Made by a program: the position numbers and the translations under genes | Shown: piece after piece, positions 1-6,409 of the stretch | How the letters are laid out: each line of letters starts with the position of its first letter | How positions within the stretch are numbered: the stretch's first letter is position 1 | Notes under the pieces: generated by a model | The model's database searches: none | What the model was told of the DNA's origin: nothing | The model's input: the letters and a program-made list of their open reading frames with translations, nothing else | Assembly: GCA_017547315.1 (NCBI GenBank) | Contig: JAFYQA010000153.1 | Span: 1-8,724, forward strand | DNA: 8,724 nucleotides | Direction: 5' to 3' | Source of the DNA: Roseburia sp. | Lineage (GTDB): Bacteria > Bacillota_A > Clostridia > Lachnospirales > Lachnospiraceae

Positions 1-1069
1 CAACACCAGGATTTTCTCCTGCCATTAACCCGACCAAATTTGCCAAACCATCTATGGCTGCCATTTTTTCTTTATCCCCAAGCAAGTATGCCACATTAGC
101 AGCCTCTCGGATAAGCATGATGCGATCAAGGGTATCATCCAAATTTTCCCATTCTGTATTCTTTCCTGATATCACATACTCCATTTCATAGGACAAAAAA
201 TGATTTTCATTTATATTCGAGTAATTCGAAAAGAACTCTTCCATATAATCTAGTACAAGTAGTTTACGGTACCATTCCTTTTCTCCAGAAAAATACATGC
301 TCCCTTCCTGTTTTTTCCTAGACTGCAAATTCTGCGTAATCATACTACCCTTTGCAGATATTCCCAACAAATCCTTAAATATCATATTTAATGTTCCACT
401 ATTTTGCATTTTTGTAGTATGCGTGAGTGCATTTTGCAATATGGATGTATCTGGCTTTGTTTTCTCTGCCTCTTCGGTTTCCTCTCCATCCTCCATCTCA
501 TTTTCGGATCTCAAAGCCCATTGCGACTCCACATCCTGTAACACTTTCTTTGCTGCTAGCACAGATTCTTCCACTCCTGCATTCTTCTTTTCTAATTCCT
601 GTCCTTTTTGAAATTGTAAGTACAACTCCTTTGCCATTTGAAGTGGCATATTTTCTTTCTGCCTCTTAGCAATATAATTCAAAAAAGTCTCTCCCTTATC
701 ATCTGTAGCCAATGCATATCCTAACAATTGTGCTCCATCCGGCGCGACTTGCAATAAATTCATCCCCACCTTTTCCTGCAGCCATCCCTGAGTGCTACAG
801 TTTGCCGTCATATGACTCTCTAAACTATCCGTCACGTATTCCATAGAAAAATATTCCGTACCATATGCACCATCTAAAAATAGCAATCCATACTGCTTCC
901 ATAAAAATGGCTGGTACTCAGCACAGACAGAATCCATTACTGTCTGTGCTTTCATAGTTACATAACTCTCTAATCCATATGTACGTGCAACTTCTAACAG
1001 CGCAAATAATAATGACGTAATTAGTAATAGTGACATCGCACAAAAGGGGGTAATACTTCCTCTTTTCAT
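1..1069 (-). CDS. DUF5702-family Tad-locus membrane protein, C-terminus cut by window edge
   Basis: The reading frame stays open from an ATG at 1069 to the left edge, giving 356 codons without a stop, so the gene is partial at its 3' end. The protein starts with a short basic stretch (MKRGS) and one hydrophobic segment at about residues 7-24 ending in LLEVAR, the N-terminal anchor style of TadE/TadG-like pseudopilins. Most of the rest is polar and presumably outside the membrane, with a Lys/Glu-rich, probably helical part at about residues 145-215. Near the right end of the visible part, MEYVISGK followed by LDRIMLIREAANVAYLL matches what I remember of DUF5702 proteins found beside clostridial tad genes. 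Its ATG overlaps the pilin stop codon by 4 nt (ATGA), so the two are probably translationally coupled, and no strong Shine-Dalgarno is seen. Role unknown; a minor pilin or surface subunit of the pilus is an inference. Confidence 0.75.
   Translation of the reverse strand, partial: MKRGSITPFCAMSLLLITSLLFALLEVARTYGLESYVTMKAQTVMDSVCAEYQPFLWKQYGLLFLDGAYGTEYFSMEYVTDSLESHMTANCSTQGWLQEKVGMNLLQVAPDGAQLLGYALATDDKGETFLNYIAKRQKENMPLQMAKELYLQFQKGQELEKKNAGVEESVLAAKKVLQDVESQWALRSENEMEDGEETEEAEKTKPDTSILQNALTHTTKMQNSGTLNMIFKDLLGISAKGSMITQNLQSRKKQEGSMYFSGEKEWYRKLLVLDYMEEFFSNYSNINENHFLSYEMEYVISGKNTEWENLDDTLDRIMLIREAANVAYLLGDKEKMAAIDGLANLVGLMAGENPGV
920..950 (-). repeat. Perfect 11-bp inverted repeat inside the DUF5702 gene
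   Basis: AGCACAGACAG (920-930) and CTGTCTGTGCT (940-950) are exact reverse complements separated by 9 nt, so the mRNA can form an 11-bp stem about 120 nt inside the DUF5702 coding region. No T-run follows on the minus strand, so it is not a classical intrinsic terminator. It lies about 115 nt downstream of the pilin stop codon and could stabilise or process the pilin end of the transcript; that role is inference. Confidence 0.6.
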
Positions 1070-1236
1070 GCAATTTGCCCAGCTTTATTGGAAATTGTCC
1101 TAAAAATACCATTTACCAAATCCGTAATCTCCTTTTTAAAAATAATGACTAATCCTATTAACACGACCAAAATTAAAATCATTTCTACCGTTCCGATCCC
1201 CGTTTCTTCCTTCATAAACTCTTTTATACTTCTCAT
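1066..1236 (-). CDS. Flp1-type type IVb pilin
   Basis: A 56-residue protein with the architecture of a Flp pilin. It has a short basic/acidic leader (residues 1-13, ending EETG), a processing site G13/I14, Glu18 at position +5 of the predicted mature protein, then a strongly hydrophobic helix (about 19-33, MILILVVLIGLVIIF) and a short polar tail. Gly at -1 and Glu at +5 are the hallmarks of substrates of A24 prepilin peptidases; the usual Tyr at +6 is Met19 here. The predicted mature pilin is 43 residues. An AAGGAAG Shine-Dalgarno at 1244-1250 sits 7 nt before the ATG. It lies 16 nt downstream of tadC and shares ATGA with the DUF5702 gene. It is the probable major subunit of the pilus built by the upstream genes and exported to the cell surface. 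No second pilin gene is visible in the window. Confidence 0.85.
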   Translation of the reverse strand: MRSIKEFMKEETGIGTVEMILILVVLIGLVIIFKKEITDLVNGIFRTISNKAGQIA

Positions 1237-1252
1237 AACACATCTTCCTTTC

Positions 1253-2491
1253 TTAATTTATACCGCCTTGAAACGAAAGCATTGCAGGTACCATTATGAT
1301 TACTATTATAATGCCTAGCATTAATAGCATCGGAAATAACAATTTTGTACCTACTTCTTCTCCTATTTGCTGAGCCATATTTCTTCTTTCTTCAAAAGCC
1401 TCTATCGATTCCTGTTCCAAGAGGTTGCATAACCGTTTGTTTCCCTTCTTTAAGTTTTGAACCAAATAACTACTGAGCTTTCGATATTTTTGCAATTCAC
1501 AGCGCTCTCCAAATGATTCATATGCCTTAATCTCTCCTTTTCCACTATCAATTTCTCTTTGTGTGATTAACATTTCTTCATATACAACATGCACTATAGT
1601 TTGTCCTTTTGAACAATCTTCACAGTACTTAGTAACAATCCTTTTCCATGCTCCCTGTAATGTCATTCCTGCACCTAATAGTAATGCTAGCTTATTAACC
1701 ATATCTGGGTATTCCCGCATTAATTGTTCTTTTCGTTTTTCCTTCTGCTCATTTTTTCGTTCTTTTTCTATCGACGGAAGTAAAACAACGACTAGCAATC
1801 CCAATAAAAATACTTGAATAGGAAGTTTTGACTTCTTCCTTTTCCATTCTAACGAATGTCCTTCTAACTCTTTCGGAAGCAATAAACTCTCCTCTCCCTC
1901 AACCTCACCGCTCTCTAATATAAGCGAATTTAGTTTTTCATTGAGCATCTGCCACTCTGTCCGTTCCTGTTTACATACAACAAAGCAAAATTCATGCACA
2001 ATATGACTATCTTCACAAGTAAGAAATACGGTTGCCATTACCTCTTCTGCTTCTTCTATCATAGCCTCTTCGTTTATTTTTCCATCCACTGTGATTATGC
2101 TAGGATTACTAAATTTCCATTCCGCCAAAACTTGTCCTTCTTGATAATATTCCTCTATCAATACGGCATCTTGCACTGACTCTAATGACCTATTCTCTTT
2201 TAGAAACGTTTTCTCAATCTCTTCGATTGCTAAAGATAAATATCTGCTTTCCATCTCTTCCGTCAATCGTTGCTCTGGAACAATAATCTCTAATTCTGTT
2301 TGTACGGTTCCATCTATCTCAAGGATTAACTCTGTTTCATACTCACCATCACCTTTTTTGCGGCGGATCAAACTTCCAGCTTCTTTATCAATCCCTTCAT
2401 TTTTCTCCACATAACAGACCAAACCCGTCAAAAAAAATACTATCCCCATTCCTAAAAGTATTTTTCTATTTCGACGCAATATCTCCATCAT
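1253..2491 (-). CDS. tadC: TadC-like inner-membrane platform protein (T2SSF family) with extra N-terminal domain
   Basis: The C-terminal half carries the type II secretion F (T2SSF) fold: hydrophobic segment at about 223-240, a basic linker, then a cytoplasmic helical part at 255-385 with EYPDMVNKLALLLGAGMTL (260-278), and a last membrane helix at about 386-404. Tad platforms pair TadB with TadC; they anchor the CpaF motor and transmit its motion to the growing pilus. The N-terminus is unusual: one helix (11-27) followed by about 190 mostly acidic, polar residues before the platform part begins, which by topology should lie outside the membrane. I do not recognise that domain. The frame is open from a GTG at 2497, but GGGG at 2499-2502 is only 1 nt from it and 7 nt from the ATG at 2491, so I chose the ATG (412 aa). 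It follows tadB after 14 nt. Confidence 0.82.
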   Translation of the reverse strand: MMEILRRNRKILLGMGIVFFLTGLVCYVEKNEGIDKEAGSLIRRKKGDGEYETELILEIDGTVQTELEIIVPEQRLTEEMESRYLSLAIEEIEKTFLKENRSLESVQDAVLIEEYYQEGQVLAEWKFSNPSIITVDGKINEEAMIEEAEEVMATVFLTCEDSHIVHEFCFVVCKQERTEWQMLNEKLNSLILESGEVEGEESLLLPKELEGHSLEWKRKKSKLPIQVFLLGLLVVVLLPSIEKERKNEQKEKRKEQLMREYPDMVNKLALLLGAGMTLQGAWKRIVTKYCEDCSKGQTIVHVVYEEMLITQREIDSGKGEIKAYESFGERCELQKYRKLSSYLVQNLKKGNKRLCNLLEQESIEAFEERRNMAQQIGEEVGTKLLFPMLLMLGIIIVIIMVPAMLSFQGGIN

Positions 2492-2505
2492 CCTCACACC
2501 CCAAT

Positions 2506-3255
2506 TCAGACTTTAATATTTATCATTTTTCGTGCTAATATCAACGCACTAATATAACCACCCAATGCCGCTGTCATAATACACGCCCCAAAGAGATTTC
2601 CATAAAGTGGTGCCAGAAATTCTTTTGAAGTAAGATTCAGATATACCAGAAGTCCTACCGGTACTATATTCATAATCCGCTGCTCCATCTTTTTTCCAGC
2701 CAAAACAACCTCTATTTCCCGCTCCACTTCTATTTTTTGGGAAATATGCTGTATTGTGTTTTGAATGATTTTTGCAAAATCACCACCACTCCTTTTTGCA
2801 AATCGAAAAACCTCTGCAAACTCTATAATATCCTCACATCTACTTCGAAGCGCGAATTGATAAAAAACTTGTTCTACCGGTTGATTCATTCGAATTTTTG
2901 CGTTCATTACTCTCATCTCTTCTGCCATATGAGAGCCATTTCCGTATAACATTTCTAATTCTTTTTGTCCCTCCAACCACGCATTTTCAACAGAAAAACC
3001 TGCTATCAGGGCCACTACTACACTCTGCATTACTTCTTTAAATTGCAACAATAACGCTCTTTTCCTATTCTCGATCTGCATACACCTATAGTTATGGCGA
3101 TATATAGGAAAAATAACGGCCCACGTCAAAAGTCCCCAAAAGCTCTTATACAACAACCATGCAACGCACGTTGCTAATCCTAAGGATATCCCTATACATC
3201 TTAGTTCTTCCTTCACAGATAGTTTGTATCTTCCATAATCAACACATTCCTGCAT
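2506..3255 (-). CDS. tadB: TadB-like inner-membrane platform protein (T2SSF family)
   Basis: A 249-residue protein with two close hydrophobic segments near the N-terminus (about 20-50), a cytoplasmic helical T2SSF domain (about 68-190) and two C-terminal membrane helices (about 195-213 and 222-242). Typical T2SSF features are FKEVMQSVVVALIAGFSVENA (72-92), FAEVFRFAKRSGGDFAKII (145-163, with the Arg-Ser-Gly-Gly turn) and the basic stretch before VPVGLLVYL. It would form the membrane base of the Tad pilus together with TadC, contacting the CpaF ATPase. The start overlaps the end of cpaF by 17 nt, and an AGGAG Shine-Dalgarno at 3266-3270 lies 10 nt upstream, inside cpaF. It is slightly shorter than many TadB proteins (about 300 aa) but shows no sign of truncation. 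Confidence 0.87.
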   Translation of the reverse strand: MQECVDYGRYKLSVKEELRCIGISLGLATCVAWLLYKSFWGLLTWAVIFPIYRHNYRCMQIENRKRALLLQFKEVMQSVVVALIAGFSVENAWLEGQKELEMLYGNGSHMAEEMRVMNAKIRMNQPVEQVFYQFALRSRCEDIIEFAEVFRFAKRSGGDFAKIIQNTIQHISQKIEVEREIEVVLAGKKMEQRIMNIVPVGLLVYLNLTSKEFLAPLYGNLFGACIMTAALGGYISALILARKMINIKV

Positions 3256-4456
3256 TCTTCAACTTCTCCTTATGCTGCAAACTTCCTGTCTTTTTAAGTT
3301 CGCCATATATACAACCATCCTTTTCTTCCAGCTCACAAAAACGGTACAGTTCGTTTAACACAATTTCTCCATTTTCATAAGCCAAAACCTCTGTAATGGA
3401 TAAAACCTTCCTGCTTTTATCTCGCAGTCTTCCCAAATGCACAAAAATATCAATTCCAGAAGCAATCTGATTTCGAATAGCAGTAAGAGGTAACTCTACA
3501 CTTCCCATCAATACCATCGTCTCTAATCGCGAAATCATATCTCTACAAGAATTTGCATGTCCGGTAGACAAACTTCCATCATGGCCTGTATTCATCGCCT
3601 GCAAAACGTCTAAAGCCTCACCACCTCTACATTCTCCGACAATAATCATGGAAGGACGCATTCTCAATGCTGCTCGGATTAAATCTCGGATAGAAATCGG
3701 TGTCACTCCGTCCATATTTACATTTCTAGTCTCTAACCTCACTAAATTCGGTTTTTCTATCAGTTGTAGTTCAGCCGAATCCTCGATTGTAATGATTCGC
3801 TCCTCTTTTGGTATGAATTGCGACAAAGCATTTAAGAATGTAGTTTTTCCAGACCCCGTTCCTCCGGAGACAAAAATGTTATATCTCGCTATGACCAACT
3901 TTTTTAAAAATTCTGCTGCTTCCTGAGATATCGCTCCCATCTCTATCAAATCCTGCATTTCATACGGCTTTTTCGGAAATTTACGAATAGAAATAGCAGA
4001 ACCATCGATTGAAATAGGCGATAGCACAATATTAACCCTCGAACCATCCGACAATCTGGTATCTACGATCGGATTTGACAAATTAATCATTCGATTATTT
4101 TTTCCTACTATTTGCTGAATGGTGTCCTCTAACTTTTCTTTCGAAGTAAATGTTTTTTCAAACTCATGCAGCTGTCCATGCTTCTCATAGAAAATATGAT
4201 TTACACCATTTACCATTATCTCTGTTATTTCATCATCATCTAAGAGTTCCTGCAAAACATCCAACTTTCGAATAGAATAAAATAAAAACTGTTCCAATTC
4301 TGTCCGTTGTGCCAACGTCAACATATATCTCTTCGCATACTGTCCACAATTACGCCTTATAATTTCTCTTACTTCTCCATCATCAATCTCTCTGCTTACA
4401 TCAAACTCCGTCAAAATTTCTTCTCTTATCTCCTGCAACACCTCCTTCTCTATCAT
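3239..4456 (-). CDS. cpaF: CpaF/TadA-family pilus assembly ATPase
   Basis: A 405-residue secretion ATPase of the VirB11/CpaF type that drives Tad pilus assembly from the cytoplasmic face. The N-terminal helical domain (1-65) is followed by LLDDDEITEIMVNG (71-84), typical of CpaF. Then come a basic SIRKF (156-160), Walker A GGTGSGKTT (198-206, Lys204), the Asp box TIEDSAEL (223-230), Walker B-region IIVGECRGGEA (271-281) and the His box around TGHDGSLSTGHAN (290-302). All catalytic motifs are intact; Cys in GECRGGEA and STGHAN instead of TTIHAN are, as I recall, usual in clostridial members. The ATG shares ATGA with the cpaE stop codon, and GAGGT at 4464-4468 lies 7 nt upstream. Its C-terminus overlaps tadB by 17 nt. 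The length is normal for the family (about 400-450 aa). Confidence 0.95.
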   Translation of the reverse strand: MIEKEVLQEIREEILTEFDVSREIDDGEVREIIRRNCGQYAKRYMLTLAQRTELEQFLFYSIRKLDVLQELLDDDEITEIMVNGVNHIFYEKHGQLHEFEKTFTSKEKLEDTIQQIVGKNNRMINLSNPIVDTRLSDGSRVNIVLSPISIDGSAISIRKFPKKPYEMQDLIEMGAISQEAAEFLKKLVIARYNIFVSGGTGSGKTTFLNALSQFIPKEERIITIEDSAELQLIEKPNLVRLETRNVNMDGVTPISIRDLIRAALRMRPSMIIVGECRGGEALDVLQAMNTGHDGSLSTGHANSCRDMISRLETMVLMGSVELPLTAIRNQIASGIDIFVHLGRLRDKSRKVLSITEVLAYENGEIVLNELYRFCELEEKDGCIYGELKKTGSLQHKEKLKNAGMC

Positions 4457-5466
4457 ATTTTTGACCTCACAAAATCACCAAATTCGCTCCAATCAAGCTG
4501 TTCTAATAAGCTCATTCCGCCACAAATAGTATTTATATGTCCGGGTAACTCCAATATCTCTATTCGTTCCCGCAGGCTATGCTCAGAAGTCCGCTCTAGG
4601 TACAATTCAAATTGCTTTCGTTGTGTCTCAAATAAATAACCTCTTTTGTGGATACAAAAAACTCTTGTACAAAATGACAGTACCCCAGCTAAATTTTTCA
4701 CATTTGTTCCAATATCCAAAACAACTACTTGAAAATCTGTATTCTCTCGAATCCATTTCAGTAATTGCATAACATCTGCACTACAAAATTCTTGTATATT
4801 TTCCGGATTTATAAACGGTGCAATGTAAGAAAACATTCCAGACTCATAAATACATTCCCGTACATATTCCCTTTTATCGTTTCCCTCTCTCAATTGCAAA
4901 ACGATATCTCCAATATCATATTCCGGTTCTCCAAAGATATCTGAAAAACCAGAAAAATCTAACAAGTTTACATAAAGCACTTTATCCTTACGTGCCACGT
5001 TCTTAGCATATAGCATCGAAAATAATACTTGCATTTCGTGCCTTATAGGCGAAAACACACCAATTACTTCCAATTTGTCATGTACAAACTGAACCTTATT
5101 ATTTTCGCGTTTTCTATCCGTCATTAACTGTATCTGCCTCGTAATCCCATCCATCGACTGGTATTTTGAAACATATATCACTCGCTCCTCTAGCATCTCG
5201 CTAGATTCCCTCACATAACTTGGTACATACTCCGTTAGTACCAAAACCGGTACACATTTTTTCTCTACCTTACTCAAAACCTCCTCGTATCCATTTCCCA
5301 ATACCACTAAATGAAATGTTTCTTCCTCCAATGCCTCATGAAAAAAAGATACATTCGTAAACACTGCGAGCTCTATCTCAGCAGCTTTATAACTCATCAA
5401 ATAATCTGCAAATCGTTCTCGATATCCTTTGTCCATATCGAAGATTGCGACTCTTGTTTTTGTCAT
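4453..5466 (-). CDS. cpaE: CpaE/TadZ-like protein, receiver-like plus MinD/ParA-like domain with lost P-loop
   Basis: The N-terminal part (1-115) looks like a receiver domain (TRVAIFDMDKGYRERF at 4-19, LVVLGNG at 53-59), but the usual phosphoacceptor Asp at the end of strand 3 is replaced (VLGNG). The second part (132-337) resembles the MinD/ParA-like domain of CpaE/TadZ: strand IGVFSP (135-140), VLYVNLLDFSGF (163-174) and a Walker B-like VVVLDIGTN (247-255, Asp251). The Walker A loop should follow IGVFSP, yet residues 141-148 read IRHEMQVL, with no Gly-Lys-Thr, so ATP binding is doubtful. CpaE/TadZ proteins localise the Tad machine at the pole or membrane. The frame is open up to 5604, but the start at 5466 is supported by TGGAGGT at 5471-5477 and an ATGA overlap with the peptidase gene, giving 337 aa. 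Position between peptidase and cpaF is typical. Confidence 0.8.
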   Translation of the reverse strand: MTKTRVAIFDMDKGYRERFADYLMSYKAAEIELAVFTNVSFFHEALEEETFHLVVLGNGYEEVLSKVEKKCVPVLVLTEYVPSYVRESSEMLEERVIYVSKYQSMDGITRQIQLMTDRKRENNKVQFVHDKLEVIGVFSPIRHEMQVLFSMLYAKNVARKDKVLYVNLLDFSGFSDIFGEPEYDIGDIVLQLREGNDKREYVRECIYESGMFSYIAPFINPENIQEFCSADVMQLLKWIRENTDFQVVVLDIGTNVKNLAGVLSFCTRVFCIHKRGYLFETQRKQFELYLERTSEHSLRERIEILELPGHINTICGGMSLLEQLDWSEFGDFVRSKI

Positions 5467-5906
5467 ATGCACCTCCAGATAATAATCAAATATGCAATTA
5501 AAATTGCTGGTGAAAAATGAATTTGAGTTAATTCTCCAAGTTCTCTTTTTAGAAAAATAAATTGATACACTTTTTTCCCTATACCCAGCAGTGCCCCGAC
5601 GCAAAATGCCAACACCATCAAACTCAGCAATTGCTCTGTGGATATAAATGCTCCTAACATGGAAAATAACTTGATATCGCCTGCCCCAAGGACACGCAGT
5701 TGAAATAAAAGATATAATAAGATAACCGGAATAAAGATATTCACTACAAAGAATAAAACACCCATATATCCTTCCGTCATAATTCGGAAGAAAATCCCTA
5801 ATACAAGACCCAGAACAATCAGCCGGTTACTGATTCTCGTCTGAGTCATATCCGTATATACTGCACAGATCAAAAATCCGCTCAGTATCAGATACACTAC
5901 ATTCAA
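5463..5906 (-). CDS. A24 prepilin peptidase (CpaA/TadV type)
   Basis: A small polytopic membrane aspartic protease, 147 aa, that cleaves the leader of the Flp pilin. With residue 1 at the TTG, the two catalytic aspartates are Asp19 in YTDMTQTRISN and Asp77 in GAGDIKLF. Hydrophobic segments lie at about 4-18, 28-42, 49-70, 82-106 and 130-145, and FSPAILIAYL near the end matches the conserved last segment of the family. There is no N-terminal methyltransferase domain, as usual for CpaA/TadV. The frame is open to a GTG at 5948, but that lies upstream of the predicted transcription start (about 5928). The TTG at 5906 has AAAGGGG 7 nt upstream; a GTG at 5897 is the alternative (144 aa). It is the first gene of the pilus operon and ends in an ATGA overlap with cpaE. 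Confidence 0.88.
   Translation of the reverse strand: MNVVYLILSGFLICAVYTDMTQTRISNRLIVLGLVLGIFFRIMTEGYMGVLFFVVNIFIPVILLYLLFQLRVLGAGDIKLFSMLGAFISTEQLLSLMVLAFCVGALLGIGKKVYQFIFLKRELGELTQIHFSPAILIAYLIIIWRCI
5471..5477 (-). promoter_or_regulatory. Shine-Dalgarno that sets the cpaE start
   Basis: TGGAGGT on the minus strand, 4 nt before the ATG at 5466, inside the last codons of the peptidase gene. No start further upstream in the cpaE frame has a comparable site, so the extra 46 codons of open frame are rejected. Confidence 0.8.
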
Positions 5907-5913
5907 CTCACCA

Positions 5914-5920
5914 CCCCTTT
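5914..5920 (-). promoter_or_regulatory. Shine-Dalgarno supporting a TTG start for the prepilin peptidase
   Basis: AAAGGGG on the minus strand ends 7 nt before the TTG at 5904-5906. A second purine-rich stretch, GGTGAG (5907-5912), could serve the GTG at 5897 instead, so the exact start is open by three codons. Confidence 0.55.
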
Positions 5921-5934
5921 TGTTTGTAACCCGG

Positions 5935-5963
5935 ATTATAGCAAGCACATTTTTGCAAGTCCA
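5935..5963 (-). promoter_or_regulatory. Sigma-A promoter of the Tad pilus operon
   Basis: On the minus strand, -35 TGGACT (5958-5963, four of six matches to TTGACA), a 17-nt spacer, an extended TGC and a perfect -10 TATAAT (5935-5940). Transcription should start near 5928, leaving a leader of about 22 nt before the TTG start. It lies in the 94-nt gap after the bofA-like gene, so the pilus operon can be transcribed by the housekeeping polymerase on its own. No clear terminator separates it from bofA, so read-through is also possible. Confidence 0.7.
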
Positions 5964-6000
5964 TATTTTTTTGCCTTGCCTCCAACGATTTGGTAATATC

Positions 6001-6273
6001 TCACAAATTCTGTATCGCCGAAATTAGAAAAAGTAACGCAACCCCAGGAAAACCAAGGGTTCCGGATGTCAAAAGACTCCAAAAATTGAGCCCGACAAAT
6101 ATTTCTATTCCCTTCTGTACAAGCAAATTATTTACCCACAGAATTACCGTCGCTCCTAATCCCGCACGCAGCAGAAAATCTAAGAAAAACCGCATTTTCT
6201 GCCGCAATAAAACGATAACTAAAACCAGTCCGCACGCCCCCATTAAAATCTGCATCGCTAATACAGTATTCAT
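6001..6273 (-). CDS. bofA: BofA-family integral membrane protein (pro-sigma-K processing inhibitor type)
   Basis: A 90-residue membrane protein, the usual BofA length (87 aa in B. subtilis), with hydrophobic segments at about 5-23, 36-52 and 65-86. The family signature is visible as LLRAGLGATVILWVNN (34-49) and LNFWSLLTSGTLGFPGVALL (62-81); Asn48, Asn63 and Ser66 sit where BofA has conserved polar residues. In Bacillus, BofA sits in the outer forespore membrane and holds the intramembrane protease SpoIVFB inactive until pro-sigma-K is to be cleaved. Whether this organism has SpoIVFB cannot be seen here, so the role may differ. An AAGGA Shine-Dalgarno (6280-6284) lies 6 nt before the ATG. It is divergent from the DUF2508 gene; in B. 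subtilis the equivalents (yaaL, bofA) are also neighbours. A weak SigE-like promoter may lie at 6345-6373. Confidence 0.85.
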   Translation of the reverse strand: MNTVLAMQILMGACGLVLVIVLLRQKMRFFLDFLLRAGLGATVILWVNNLLVQKGIEIFVGLNFWSLLTSGTLGFPGVALLFLISAIQNL

Positions 6274-6361
6274 ACCATTTCCTTTTTCTTTTATCCTATG
6301 AAAATCCCTCTAAAACTAGCACCTTTTTTCTTTTCAAAAAATTTTTTGTATACTTTTACCA

Positions 6362-6367
6362 TATAAT
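6362..6367 (+). promoter_or_regulatory. Candidate -10 box for the DUF2508 gene
   Basis: A perfect TATAAT 42 nt before the DUF2508 ATG in a very A/T-rich divergent intergenic region (6274-6409). No convincing -35 is found at 16-18 nt (sequence there is about AAATTT), so the strength and even the identity of the promoter are uncertain. TATACT at 6371-6376 is an alternative -10, with TTGTAT at 6346-6351 but a long 19-nt spacer. Confidence 0.4.
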
Positions 6368-6409
6368 GTCTATACTTATAACAAAAATAGAGAAATCGGG
6401 GATAAGGTT

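Noticed and set aside
271..281. Cys in the CpaF Walker B region (residues 271-281 of the protein) as a defect
   Set aside because: GECRGGEA and STGHAN appear usual for clostridial CpaF as I recall, and all catalytic residues are present. The coordinates given here are protein residue numbers; the motif is encoded within about 3614-3646.
297..669. Plus-strand open frames at 297-611 and 427-669
   Set aside because: They are antisense to the DUF5702 gene, rich in Ser/Phe/Cys as expected from reading A/T-rich coding DNA backwards, and match no family.
2492..2497. GTG at 2497 as start of tadC
   Set aside because: The GGGG ribosome binding site is only 1 nt away, but 7 nt from the ATG at 2491.
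5189..5205. Inverted repeat TCTAGC/GCTAGA within cpaE
   Set aside because: Only 6 bp with a 5-nt loop, no T-run, and common enough by chance in a window of this size.
5467..5604. Upstream extension of the cpaE frame by 46 codons
   Set aside because: It overlaps the end of the prepilin peptidase in another frame, encodes a composition unlike the family, and lacks a ribosome binding site, whereas the ATG at 5466 has TGGAGGT and an ATGA overlap.
5907..5948. GTG at 5948 as start of the prepilin peptidase
   Set aside because: It lies upstream of the predicted transcription start, has no Shine-Dalgarno, and adds a basic, non-conserved N-terminus.
5964..6000. Terminator between bofA and the pilus operon
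   Set aside because: Only a 4-bp CCAA/TTGG stem is found, and it is followed by an A-run rather than a T-run on the transcribed strand.
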